Part shown: in pieces, positions 1 to 9,856 of the stretch
How positions within the stretch are numbered: the first letter of the stretch is position 1
How the letters are laid out: every line of letters starts with the position of its first letter
From: Diadema setosum
Lineage: Eukaryota; Echinodermata; Echinoidea; Diadematoida; Diadematidae
Length of the DNA stretch: 64,000 nt
Reading direction: 5' to 3'
NCBI RefSeq assembly: GCF_964275005.1
Contig: NC_092706.1
Location: forward strand, 2,919,113 to 2,983,112
Program-made: the position numbers and the translations under genes
Notes under the pieces: model-generated
Seen by the model: the letters and a program-made list of their open reading frames with translations, nothing else
Told to the model about the DNA's origin: nothing
Database searches by the model: none

Positions 1-272
1 AAACCTACAGGCGTTTGGGTCGAAGGTCAATTCACATATTCATGTAATATAATACATTGTATCACACTTTGTATCCACACACTCTGTGTATTATCAAATT
101 TCTTACATTGCAACCTAATACAACTTGAGTTCAGCTATGCAAAGGGCAGGTCTTCTTGAATTACAAAAAGGTTTTAAGTACAAGCAAATGAGTTGTGGAA
201 ATTTGGGCAATTATGAGATCATGATTAGATCGTCAAGAAATAAATTGGCACAATTCCTCTTGGCCATTTGCA

Positions 273-646
273 GTTAAAGGGGATGGCTAGTAACTGATCA
301 GTGGGAATCAGTGGGACTGCTGGGGGATGATTGTTCCAATCCTTGTGGGGTTTATTTAAGAGTACATATATCTATTGTTGTGTGAAAATTATTTGCTTCA
401 GAATGGTCTCATATTCAAGAAATGTGCAGTTTCCCGTTAACGATCGCCCCGTCACTGTACAGGTATGCTAACCTGGAAACATTAAACTGCACATTACTTG
501 AATATGAGACCATTCTGAAGCAAATAATTTTCACACAACATTAGATATATAATGTACTCTTAAATGAATCCCACATGGATTGGAACAATCATCCCCCAGC
601 ATTCCCACTGATTCCCACTGATCAGTTACTAGCCATCCCCTTCAAC
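273..646. mobile_element. Foldback MITE with ~165-bp arms
   Basis: The left arm (from GTTAAAGGGGATGGCTAG at 273) is repeated in inverted form on the right, ending at 646. Both arms contain the same CAGAATGGTCTCATATTCAAG-like segment. Only about 40 bases in the middle are unpaired. It has no coding capacity. The small frame at 575-910 that begins inside it is not a gene. Confidence 0.8.
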
Positions 647-1033
647 CATCTTGGTCATGTGACTTATGCCACCCTTTGCATCACACTCCTCATTTGTTTC
701 ACACACATGCACAACAACAACTCTACATATAACCTTCATTCCATAGATCATTTTGAGTCATTGCCTTCCTCAATTCTAGTGAATGCTGGCAAGATGTCTA
801 AGATTTATTTTCAGCATAAGACATCTGCAATCTTTTGGTTATCAAATAAGACTATTGTGACATTCATCGTTTCATGCTCAGAAGTACTTTACGAGGATTT
901 TCCTTTCTAAACTGTTCGAAGATGATGATTGGGTCTTAAACCACATCTGTGATGCAACATGATTACCTTGTTTCACAGCCATCTTCTTTTGCTCATGTAT
1001 GACTCATAATCACCAATTTCATACAAAATAATC
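647..1033. other. No recognisable content
   Basis: AT-rich intergenic sequence between two DNA elements. No gene, RNA or repeat that I can support. Confidence 0.5.
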
Positions 1034-1805
1034 TACTGTATTCGCCGGCGATAAGGCCACAGCGCCAGATAAGCCGCATGCCGACTTTGGTAATGAAAAA
1101 CTGGGAAAAAAATACTGAAGGGGTTTTGTCCTGATCAAAATGTTATTACTTGTCTACATTATATTGCTAAGAAATTTTTTTATTTTCTCTGTCTTTCCAT
1201 GGGCTTTCTAATAATAATTTATATTTTTGTTTGATATTAAGTTTTTTTTCCGGTTGATGCCAACTTTGTGTCAGGATTTTATATGATTATTTCTGTGTGT
1301 AGGGCTCTAATGTGAAGAATAACTGAGCGTGTGTACAACATTCACACGCACTATTCTGCAATAGCCTATTAATGGTGTGTCTTCATTCACAAACATTACG
1401 ATAGCTGAGTATTGCAGAGATAGTGCTATTGTGTGATGTGTGCAGGATTGCAATTGCTGCAGTGGCTATGCACATCAACTGCCAATTGTGCTGTGCTTTC
1501 TGTTTTTACACTCTTATTGAATTGGCACCATGAGAATGATAAGTAGGTAGTGAAAAAAAGAAAAAGATGCCACTTGACTGCAGATCATAGCATCGTCTGT
1601 AAGACTGATTGATTCAGTGGTTGATATCGCGTTGCTCCTGCGCACATTGCATAGTCCCATACATAATTATGTGTGTTGATCAGGCAGGTGATTCTCTGAG
1701 CTGGAAAGATGAGAATTCGCTTGTGCTGGCGTATAGGCCACACCCCGACCTTACTGCTTTATTTTTGTGAAAAATCGTGCGGCCTTGTCGCCGGCGAATA
1801 CGGTA
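1034..1805. mobile_element. TA-flanked DNA element with CGCCGGCG inverted ends
   Basis: Inverted ends of about 28 bases: TACTGTATTCGCCGGCGATA on the left, and on the right the complement of TACCGTATTCGCCGGCGACA. A TA dinucleotide sits at each outer border, as for Tc1/mariner-like insertions. The 770-bp body has no reading frame, so it is non-autonomous. Confidence 0.7.
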
Positions 1806-1922
1806 ATTCTTGGGGTGCTCATTGCATCAACATCATCTTGCGAGAGAATTTTCAATTGTATTATACAGTGAATATTTAGATCATTATTGGCATAGCTCAT
1901 GGAACTCAAAACTATGCAGCCT

Positions 1923-2306
1923 TTAAAGGGTGTGTACAGTTCTGGTTGAGGTGAGTATTTAGCTTTTAACGTTTTGCGAGATATTCAGAAACCACTCTAT
2001 GAGATGTCAAAGAGCATGCAGTTCTAAGGGGTATCAAAAGTTTATTCGATGAAAATCGGTTTTGAAATGGCTGAGATATCCAAAAACGAGGTGAAACAAA
2101 GAGATCCTAATAAAGTTGTGGCATGTCGCCTTTTATTATTAGCATTTTTTTGGATATCTCAGCCATTTGAAAACCAATTTTCATCAAATAAACATTGAAT
2201 CCTTCCTAATGCTCTTTCATATTTCATAAGAGGCTTTTCATTATCTCACTTGGGAATGTTCAAAACATGAATCCCCACCTCAACCAGTACTGTACAGTCC
2301 CTTTAA
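1923..2306 (+). mobile_element. TTAA-flanked foldback MITE, copy 1
   Basis: It starts TTAAAGGGTGTGTACAGTTC and ends with the inverted form AGTACTGTACAGTCCCTTTAA. The arms pair along most of the length, including the core GGCTGAGATATCCAAAAA and its complement. TTAA borders resemble piggyBac-type target sites, but the inner termini are not the canonical ones. It lies downstream of the zinc-finger gene. Confidence 0.8.
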
Positions 2307-2519
2307 CACTGAATTGCAAGCAGTGATAGAATTTATCATTTCAATTACAAGTAGCTACACTGAGATGATGTTAACTTCAGTTCCTTACAAGATAAAGCCC
2401 AAGAGAAGGTTTAAACCTGTAAATTCCATATAGTTGTATCATCATTCAATATCATATATGTCGTATCATTTACAAGCACCAACTAACCCTTGCATAAAAC
2501 AAACTATTTGCAGAGACCA

Positions 2520-4586
2520 CTAAACATGAGTTGGCTTGGTGTGCTGCCCTCTTACAAAGTGTAGCATGAAGTTCACCTTATCAGAGCACTGTTCCCCACA
2601 CATACTGCACTTGAAAGAGGATCCAGGTTCATGACATCCTTTGTGGATAACATACATCAGGCTGTCTTCAAACGTGATGCCACAGTAGGAGCATCGCCAC
2701 GGCAACCCCTCTTGTACCCGACCTCCCATCAACGCCAGATAGGCAGACGGGCTCTGGGCACAGACATTGGACTGGGAGGAGGATATCTGAGTGCTGGGGG
2801 ACTCAGTATTCCTTCTCTCCAACGGAGAAACCTGCTCCCCACCTCTCGGAGTTGCTTCAGTCGTCGGCCTCGCTCGCTGTCCACCGTGGCTTGCAGGCTG
2901 CATCGGCCCCTCCCTAGAGTAATGCTCACGGTGCTGCTCCATCCTCGGCTGAGAGGAGTTCTCCGATTCCGCTTCACCCTCTTCCACTCCCTCGTGGACA
3001 GATGCTTCACGACGGACCAGACGACCCTCGACACCCGACCCGGATGCTTGTTCACTGCGAGGCTGATCCGGATGCAGGGTTGGGTCATCCCTCCTGGTAG
3101 AATTGCTGTGCACCTGAATTACATCCACCACCTCACTCCACTCCTCCGTCTTTATTGTGATGCCATCCAGTCTGCCTGACCTGTCATTAGAAGGAGAGCC
3201 AGCTGCCCTTCTACCAGATTCTTTCGCATCGCGCACACCAGCGCCCTCTGGAATTTCTGTCAGCACACTGGAAGGCAGAGTTGTACTAGGGACTATCACA
3301 GGAGATGTTACAGGTTGGCACAAGACCGGAGCTGTGTTTGATCGAGACACAATTATGTGACTGTGAGGCATAAGAGAATAATGTGCACCTATGCCTGAGT
3401 CTAAGCTGCGGCTTCTTGGGCTGAGCTGTCTTGGGCCTGAATGAGTCATAACACCGGCAAGGTGCCCGGGGGAGATGGGCGAAACATCTGACAAACTTCT
3501 TGACGTATCTACCAACATGGGTGCCTGCTTCCTACCGATGGAGGCCTCACAGCTTTCGCTTTTCAGGTGACGCTGGTACTCTGCTTCATCCGCCAGGAGC
3601 AAGCCACACTTACACTTGCGAGGGTTCCACTGGTAGAGCTTACTATGGCCTTTCATGTGACCCTGCAGCGCCCTGTTGGTTGCAAACTGCCTGCTGCACA
3701 ACCTACAGGAGACAGGCTTGGTTATGATGGGTGTGGTTAAATATGGCATTGCATTCTTATCACAGTTCTGAGTTTTGCTCTTTTTCCCTGTTTTCATCAT
3801 CAAAGGATGCTCTTCCCTGATGTGCTTCTGCAGACTGCGCAGCCCGCCTATGTACAGGCCACAGTGGGGGCAATTCCTGTTTTTCTCAGCGTGAATCCTG
3901 AGGTGCGCCGTGAGATGCTGTATGTGAGAAAATTGTGCGTTGCAGAGATTGCATGTGTGCGTTTGGACATTGGCTGTGGAGGCTTTGTGGGACCTCCGAT
4001 GCCTCTGAAATGAGGCTAGCGTGTTGAAATTAGCAGGGCACAGAGGGCAGGCGTATGGCTTCACACCCATGTGCTTATTTACGTGAAGCATCAAACGATG
4101 CTGGCTGGAAAACACACGATCGCACATGTTACACTTGTATTTGGGTCCATCTGGCATGCTGACAACAGCCATTGCTCCTGGAGCATCCTCAGGTGGTCCA
4201 TCTGCCATGCCTCCTGCACCATCGTCATCATCAGCACCCTCATCATCATCCACATCATCCAGCACGACAAACTGCGATTCCTGGTTTCCTGAGCTGTCTG
4301 TTGTAGAGCCCCCTGACCCGATCAGCTCCCGCGATGGCGACTCCCGCAGGTTCTCCGCACCATAACCCTGGGCATCGGTCTCTCTGTCACCTTCCGACGG
4401 ACAGGATAGATACTCCTGGCTCCCGCTCCCACGGCTACGCTCTAGTCCACTGGGTGAGTCCAACGAGATAGAGGTGCCGCTCGATGACTCCATTCTGCTG
4501 TGCCTGAATGCATCCTTTAGGATCACTTTGGCATTTGGCATCGCAGTACCGTCTGGACTGGTCATGGTTGCTTCACTGATCTTCAT
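2520..4586 (-). CDS. Ikaros/Hunchback-type C2H2 zinc-finger transcription factor
   Basis: An uninterrupted 688-codon frame. Residues 1-150 are low complexity, Ser/Gly-rich, with an acidic run near 109-123. C2H2 fingers follow at about 152-172, 180-200, 212-232, 239-260 and 294-314, then a degenerate Cys-rich finger near 325-346, a long Ser/Pro-rich linker, and two fingers at about 632-652 and 660-682. The last pair has the Ikaros-family dimerisation pattern (C-x2-C, F-x-D, MYxIHxGCH, then CxMCG and an RGxH-like end). In Ikaros, Hunchback and TRPS1 this pair mediates homo- and heterodimerisation, while upstream fingers bind DNA. Nuclear repressor or activator activity is inferred from the family. 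The upstream fingers do not closely match the canonical Ikaros four-finger block, so I give no symbol. An in-frame stop sits directly upstream of the first ATG. That ATG has a weak context (T at -3); Met8 (base 4565) has A at -3 and may be the true start. Overlapping frames on the other strand are shadows. Confidence 0.88.
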   Translation of the reverse strand: MKISEATMTSPDGTAMPNAKVILKDAFRHSRMESSSGTSISLDSPSGLERSRGSGSQEYLSCPSEGDRETDAQGYGAENLRESPSRELIGSGGSTTDSSGNQESQFVVLDDVDDDEGADDDDGAGGMADGPPEDAPGAMAVVSMPDGPKYKCNMCDRVFSSQHRLMLHVNKHMGVKPYACPLCPANFNTLASFQRHRRSHKASTANVQTHTCNLCNAQFSHIQHLTAHLRIHAEKNRNCPHCGLYIGGLRSLQKHIREEHPLMMKTGKKSKTQNCDKNAMPYLTTPIITKPVSCRLCSRQFATNRALQGHMKGHSKLYQWNPRKCKCGLLLADEAEYQRHLKSESCEASIGRKQAPMLVDTSRSLSDVSPISPGHLAGVMTHSGPRQLSPRSRSLDSGIGAHYSLMPHSHIIVSRSNTAPVLCQPVTSPVIVPSTTLPSSVLTEIPEGAGVRDAKESGRRAAGSPSNDRSGRLDGITIKTEEWSEVVDVIQVHSNSTRRDDPTLHPDQPRSEQASGSGVEGRLVRREASVHEGVEEGEAESENSSQPRMEQHREHYSREGPMQPASHGGQRARPTTEATPRGGEQVSPLERRNTESPSTQISSSQSNVCAQSPSAYLALMGGRVQEGLPWRCSYCGITFEDSLMYVIHKGCHEPGSSFKCSMCGEQCSDKVNFMLHFVRGQHTKPTHV

Positions 4587-4600
4587 TTATCCAGGGGCAT
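4583..4600 (-). promoter_or_regulatory. Short upstream ORF overlapping the zinc-finger start codon
   Basis: Reading the minus strand, a five-codon frame (M-P-L-D-K) ends in TGA, and that stop overlaps the main ATG as ATGA. A good splice acceptor (TATATGCAG) ends just upstream of this small ATG, so it would begin a 5' exon if that acceptor is used. Such an arrangement can lower initiation at the overlapped ATG or favour reinitiation downstream. Whether the mRNA contains it is not shown by the sequence alone. Confidence 0.35.
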
Positions 4601-5709
4601 CTGCATATATCAGAACACAACAGTATACTTTGTGCTATTGATTGTGTTACAAGTGTCAGAGATCTTTTCATTTGCAAGATGGCAAGATATTCATTATAGT
4701 AGATCACATACATTACAGTAACTTTACATACAGCTGTACCCGGTAGCCATTTTTCTTGACATTTGACGGAACTTTTATTGCACATACCCGGCTTCATTGA
4801 ACAACTTATCCCCCATTTCTTATCTTAAAGAATCAAAAGCAAATATCGACAGGAACCTTAACTGACTAAAAAAGACAAGGGACTGACTTCTGTCTAGTTG
4901 TTTCCTCACAGCATACACTTGTACTAGTTTGTAAATAGGCATTGTTATTGCAGTCAACATAACAATGAGTACCGGTACCAAGTACAGCTGTACTGTACGT
5001 TGTTCTCTAATAACTCTCAACATACCACAAATTGTGATAGGGTTTACTTCTTTCAAGTATTACTTCAGTCAGTTTGAGTAAGAATGGATTAAATTTCAGG
5101 AAAGACATCTAAACTCTCAACACAACTCAATGTTCAAGTATCAAGATAATGGAGGCAAAAACTACATGTAACAACAGCATTAATGTTAAGGGAAAGGGGA
5201 CACCAACATGGACTCCAGACAAAACAGAACATGCATTATCAAGGAGGGGCTTACAGCAGAACAAAGGAAACAAAATGGGTACATTCTAGGTAGGTAAAAG
5301 CAGGGGGCCAATCAGAAAAGGAGGGCAAAAGGGGGGGGGGGGGTGTAGGAAATGGAGTGAGAAAACAAAAGGGAGAGGGATTGTGTAGGCCCAGTGATGA
5401 TACCAAAGTCCCTGAATGGGCAGCCTATACTTGTGAAGGATAAAGATGAATGGGGATACAACATCTAACAAGATCAGGAACAATATGGCCTAATTGTGAA
5501 GGGTAATTAGAATTATAAAGAAAGGGCTGAATAGGACGAGCAAAAGGGGGGGGGGTGGTTACAAAAAGCCCAAAAGCTAGCTGGTGTACAAAAGTATGGC
5601 AAAAAAAAAAAAGTGTTCCGGTTCAACTAGAACACATCATCATGTGATGTGCTGGGCTCGACACTGCACACCGTTTTCTCTGGTGGCTCATTTAGGCCAC
5701 CTAAATTCT

Positions 5710-5802
5710 TTAACCCGTTGAGGACGGTTTGATTTTGCTACAACACGCATTTCCCATAGACACTTGCCCGAGTATACTCGGGACTCGTCCTCAACGGGTT
5801 AA
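5710..5802. mobile_element. 93-bp TTAA hairpin element, copy 1
   Basis: TTAACCCGTTGAGGACG at the left pairs with CGTCCTCAACGGGTTAA at the right. The loop is about 60 bases. A close relative is at 46555-46646. Confidence 0.7.
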
Positions 5803-6050
5803 ATTAGAAATGAGATGTCATTAATATAATTTTTGGGGTTAGAATACACGCTGTAAATGCAAGGCAGCTGGGTAGGCCTACAGTTGTAAGGAAGAAAAGT
5901 TAACAGAAAATGTCAACCTGATTAGACTTCTATGGCTATATAGAAACTAATCCTGCAAGATAGTATCATCATAGATTGATTCTTAAACCAAGTTTTGATG
6001 AAACAAACAATTATGATAACAACTTGATTAAACTTTATAGCTCTAGCAAT

Positions 6051-6318
6051 TACTGTAAAAGTGGATATTTTCGCACTAATTTTTCGCGCTCAGCGGGGTA
6101 AGAAGAGTTTCGCATGTTTTTAATTTCATGGAATCAAGACCTCAACTTCTGGAACATATTATAGGTCTATGGCAGGCAAAAATATTTGCGTGCTTTTGTT
6201 TTCTATGGCCGACAAAAAATATTTGCGTGCTTTTATTTTCGGGCTAGTTTCCGATTCTGGTTGCGCAAAATGCATGAAAATTTCAACACCACAAAAATGT
6301 CCACTTTTTTTTACAGTA
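6051..6318. mobile_element. TA-flanked MITE (TACTGTAAAAGTGGAnATTTTcGC ends), copy 1
   Basis: Inverted ends read TACTGTAAAAGTGGATATTTT and, from the right, TACTGTAAAAAAAAGTGGACA. TA at each border suggests a Tc1/mariner-like target. The body contains two direct copies of a 30-base AAATATTTGCGTGCTTTT segment. Confidence 0.7.
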
Positions 6319-6650
6319 GATCTACCAATCAACAGTCTGTTACCATTGGTTTACTGTTCTTCATCCTTGTGCATCCTAGTCTACTAACCTATTAAACGTT
6401 AGTGTTTAACTGTTAGTAGTGATACGTGCAAAAAGCCAACGACTAAATTACGCTTGCTAACGTTAGTATTGGAGGGATCAAACATTGGACCCCTCACTGG
6501 CGTTTTTGGAAGTTACTTTTGTAATTGGTAATACTAACTGTGAACTCAGTTACTGGTTGGAGAACTGAAATTATGGTCTTGGTTGGTTCACCTAATTTAC
6601 ACAAGGCCAACATTTGCAAGAAGGAAAGCACTAATAAGCAGATTAAATTT

Positions 6651-6671
6651 AGTTGTTGTTGTTGTTGTTGT
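6651..6671 (+). repeat. (TTG)n microsatellite
   Basis: About seven TTG units. It forces a Thr run in the minus-strand frame across it, which is not evidence of a gene. Confidence 0.8.
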
Positions 6672-6748
6672 TTTCTTTAGATTGTGTCGTGGAGAAACGA
6701 CATCGACACTCATCATTTCCAGATGTACGAGCATTCTAACGGACTCAC

Positions 6749-7596
6749 GCGATTTTTGCTGCAGTTTCTTCATCGTGTAGGGACGGTGGCGATCGGAATC
6801 CCGAATTTTGTCCAACAAACTTGGATCTGTTGTGTTGTTGTCTTGTCTAACGCCACGGTCGTACAACTGTAGCGTACTATCTAATAGCACAGCATGCATA
6901 TATATGCACCGTTGCGGCACTCACTATCAACCGACTGTGTTGTTAGTTTAGGCTGATGCCAGATTGTTGCACGGCGGCTCTCACAACTCAATACTGACTT
7001 TATTGAATCGGCGGTCTTGCGCACCCATGCAACGATGTGACGGTGCTTTTTGTTCTCTAAGACTGGGCAACTCCATTGGCAACTGTGCCGATTGTTTTAT
7101 GAAATTGGTGAGATATTTTTATTACGATACAAATAGGAAGCTTTGGTAGTAGACAATCTCAATATTGTTAATATTGCTGGTATTTCCTGTGCACCCATCT
7201 CGCATATTAAAACACGTACTGAATTACCCCACTTAAGAATGGAGGTGTCTAGACGTACACAGACGTCATAGGTCAAAGTTGACAGAGGGAAAACCCGAAA
7301 GAGAGGAGTCTATCGGAACGTGACTGACGTTGACTGACGGAACAATATCTGGTAATTACTGCCTTTTGACCAGTTTTAGTTATCTAAAATCACTTTAAGT
7401 ATCCAGTATTCTATCATAGTAAATACTAATAATGCTAATGTAGATATGATGTATTTTCTGTAACATGTGAACTGATTAATTCACCTCTGAAGACAGCTGC
7501 CCGCCTACCGGACAACGATCTGCACTGCCCTGGTCTAGCATAACGGGGTGTCGTGTTTGGACGTTTAGGTAGCGGCTCGCCTCGGGCTAAGAAACA
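6749..7596. promoter_or_regulatory. Candidate divergent promoter region between zinc-finger gene and cyclin Y
   Basis: This stretch is richer in CpG than its surroundings. It is bounded by two outward-facing splice donors: a GTGAGT on the minus strand with its exon ending at 6749, and a GTGAGT on the plus strand with its exon ending at 7596. Both neighbouring genes have a good acceptor shortly before their start codon (minus strand just above 4600; plus strand ending at 19166). Non-coding first exons here would explain both. No TATA box or other core element is convincing. This is an inference from splice signals and base composition. Confidence 0.25.
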
Positions 7597-8098
7597 GTGA
7601 GTGTATGCACCCAGTGCAGTGTATTATCGGTTCGCCAGTAAGTAGCTGCGGCTGGCTGGAGGCAGGGAACGTCCTTTTAGAAATAAACCCGGCGCATACG
7701 GTATCATGGTATGGCATTCACTGGTCAGCGATAGATAGTACATGTACTAATAAGCTACCACTACTACTAATGACAACAATGTGTAGTCTGAAGCCAAGGA
7801 AGGTTGTCGAGCATACAGACAGTATTCATTAATATGCAGATGCGATGCTGTGTCACCATGTGAAGAAAAGTCCCTGAACCTATGCTGTAGCTGAGACAGA
7901 CCTAACTATGCACAGCCCAGTCGCTGTATAAATAGCGACCGGCGTCTGGTCGGGCTAAGACAGACCTTGGTTGTAAAACTTGTTTCTGACTGAACTCAAA
8001 ATCTAAACTGTGTAGCCTACGGTAGGGCCAGGGTAGTGTGCACTGTAGTGTGGGTTAGAACATAGACTACGCTATATGCGCTATGCTACGCTACGCTA

Positions 8099-8333
8099 AG
8101 GCCCGAATTCACAAGGGTGGTTTAAATCTAAACCATTTTTTGTGCAAATTGTAGAGTCTAAGATAGCTAGAGATTGCGTATGCCAACAGACATCCAATTG
8201 CAATATATCCACAGTAGCAAAGAGCCATTGATACGTGCATGGAAAAGGTACGCCTATTTCACGCTTATTTTACACCATGGTTTTGATTTGTACCAGGTTC
8301 TGAGGTTAAACCACCTTCGTGAATTTGGGCCCA
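8099..8333. mobile_element. Foldback MITE with GGCCCgAATTCAC ends
   Basis: AGGCCCGAATTCACAAGGG at the left pairs with the complement of GGGCCCAAATTCACGAAGG from the right. Both ends continue into GTGGTTTAA. No coding content. Confidence 0.7.
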
Positions 8334-9337
8334 TGATACGAGTCTTGTTGAGGCACTCGTGCAGTTTCACACCAGGTGCCTAGGCTTTAAATTCCACTGT
8401 TTTATGGCAAAAAAAAAATCAATGTTTTGCCCAATGTTAAATGTTGTATCTTCGTAACTGTTGAACTTTCTTTGCTTTGATTTGTCATTCCCTTCATCTG
8501 CCTTTTTTGCCTTCCTCTCCAAATCTTTGTCTTCTCACATCCTTCTACATTGTATCAATATCTTTTTTCTTTCGTTTTCAATAACTATCTTTATTTTGTT
8601 CTTGCTTCCTTTCTTTATGAACCCATCTGTCTCTTCTTTCCTTCCTGTGTTCTTTTCCTTTCCATTTTTAAGACTACTTTCTATTCTAACAATCTGTTTA
8701 TTTCTTATTTTTGTATTTTTAGTGCTGTAAGCCTCTATGTTCGTAAACATTTACAATGTATTTTCTTTGTCCTTTCTCTTTCTACATGTTTCCCCATCTG
8801 TTCTCTCATCTTAGCTCTCTTCTCTCTCCTCTGTCTCCCCTCTCTTTCTCTTTAACGTCTATTATCTATTATGTTATTTTATTATTTTTCAAGATCAACA
8901 TAAAATCACATTCTTATTTCATTCAAATGCACACACAGCACAAAACGACAACTTACCTCGAATCATTCACTTCATATTAAACAACCATTACTGCAAGACT
9001 TGGTACAAGCTGAGGGAAAGGGAATGTATAAAGAACAATATATCTTAATGAAGATACCATAGAAAAACTTGTTGTGATCAAACTATCGACTGTATTGAGC
9101 GTTGTTATGAGAAAGTGTACAATTGATTTTGACATGAAAATACATACTTTAGTAAAGGCAAAGTATTGTTACTTGTTACTTGTTGCAGTAATCCCATTCG
9201 CAGCTCCAAGGAAGCTATACCGGGATGCAAATCGTGTCATGTGCCAATGGAGGTGCCAAAGTGACAAGGTTGTGTGTGTCTCTCTTATGTACAATAAAAG
9301 TGAGAGTGTCTGTGCAAGTAAAAACATTGGTCCCTTT

Positions 9338-9856
9338 TTACAGCATGTGGGACCCAGCAGGAGTTTGCATCTTGTTGATGAAGGGCAGCGCAACCTCTCT
9401 GAACGTGGCTGGGTTTGGAGTGAGTACCACAGATCCTGGTAAATTATTCCACAGTCGAATTGACCTTGGGAAAGTTGCAAATTTGAATGCGTCTATTGTA
9501 GCTTTGGGTATGACATATTTGGCTGGGTGGTCATGTCTTCCGAAGTGGGTTGCTGGTATGATTCCCTGAGGAAAAGGCATGCAAATGAGTTGATGATGTA
9601 ATCGATGGAAAAGAGAGCACTGAGAGAGGAGCCGGCGAGAATGGAGGCTGTCCCATCCTAGGCCTGAAACCAAGGTTGAGGAGGATGTTGTTCTCCTGTA
9701 GTCACAGTAAACGAACCGAGCCGCTGATCTTTGTACCTGCTCGAGTAAGTTAACGGCTGTGACAGTGTGAGGGTTCCATGCCTCTGAAGCGTACTCCAGT
9801 TGAGGACGGACTAACGCAGTGTAGGCTCTGGATTTAACCTCTTTAGAGGTTGTAAC
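9338..9856 (-). mobile_element. LINE fragment: C-terminal end of a non-LTR reverse transcriptase
   Basis: A minus-strand frame of about 172 codons starts just after a TAG and ends with a stop at 9338. It carries the usual end of a CR1/jockey/RTE-like polymerase: AYTALVRPQLEYASEAWNP, LLEQVQRSAARFV, a YRRTTS block, LGWDSLHSRR, and near the end FPRSIRLWNNLPGSV. The catalytic core is absent, so this is a 5'-truncated copy. The intact terminal frame suggests fairly recent insertion. It lies in the region upstream of the cyclin Y start codon, antisense to that gene. Confidence 0.8.

Larger units (their letters stand above)
4605..6748 (-). other. Presumed 5' intron of the zinc-finger gene
   Basis: Contains a G11-13 run near 5331, a second near 5547, and the MITEs at 5710 and 6051. 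No coding exon in frame with the zinc-finger gene is visible: the in-frame stop before its ATG closes the frame. Confidence 0.35.

Noticed and set aside
2631-3179. 182-codon plus-strand frame opposite the zinc-finger gene
   Set aside because: It is a shadow of the Ser/Pro-rich linker; the minus-strand frame has clear zinc fingers and is open throughout.
6597-6920. 107-codon minus-strand frame as an upstream coding exon of the zinc-finger gene
   Set aside because: The Thr run is only the TTG microsatellite, and joining its candidate donor to the acceptor before 4604 meets a stop at once. At most a non-coding first exon.
8461-8980. Hydrophobic overlapping frames resembling a membrane protein
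   Set aside because: The region is pyrimidine-rich, so Phe, Ser and Leu codons appear in every frame; there is no conserved motif or splice context.
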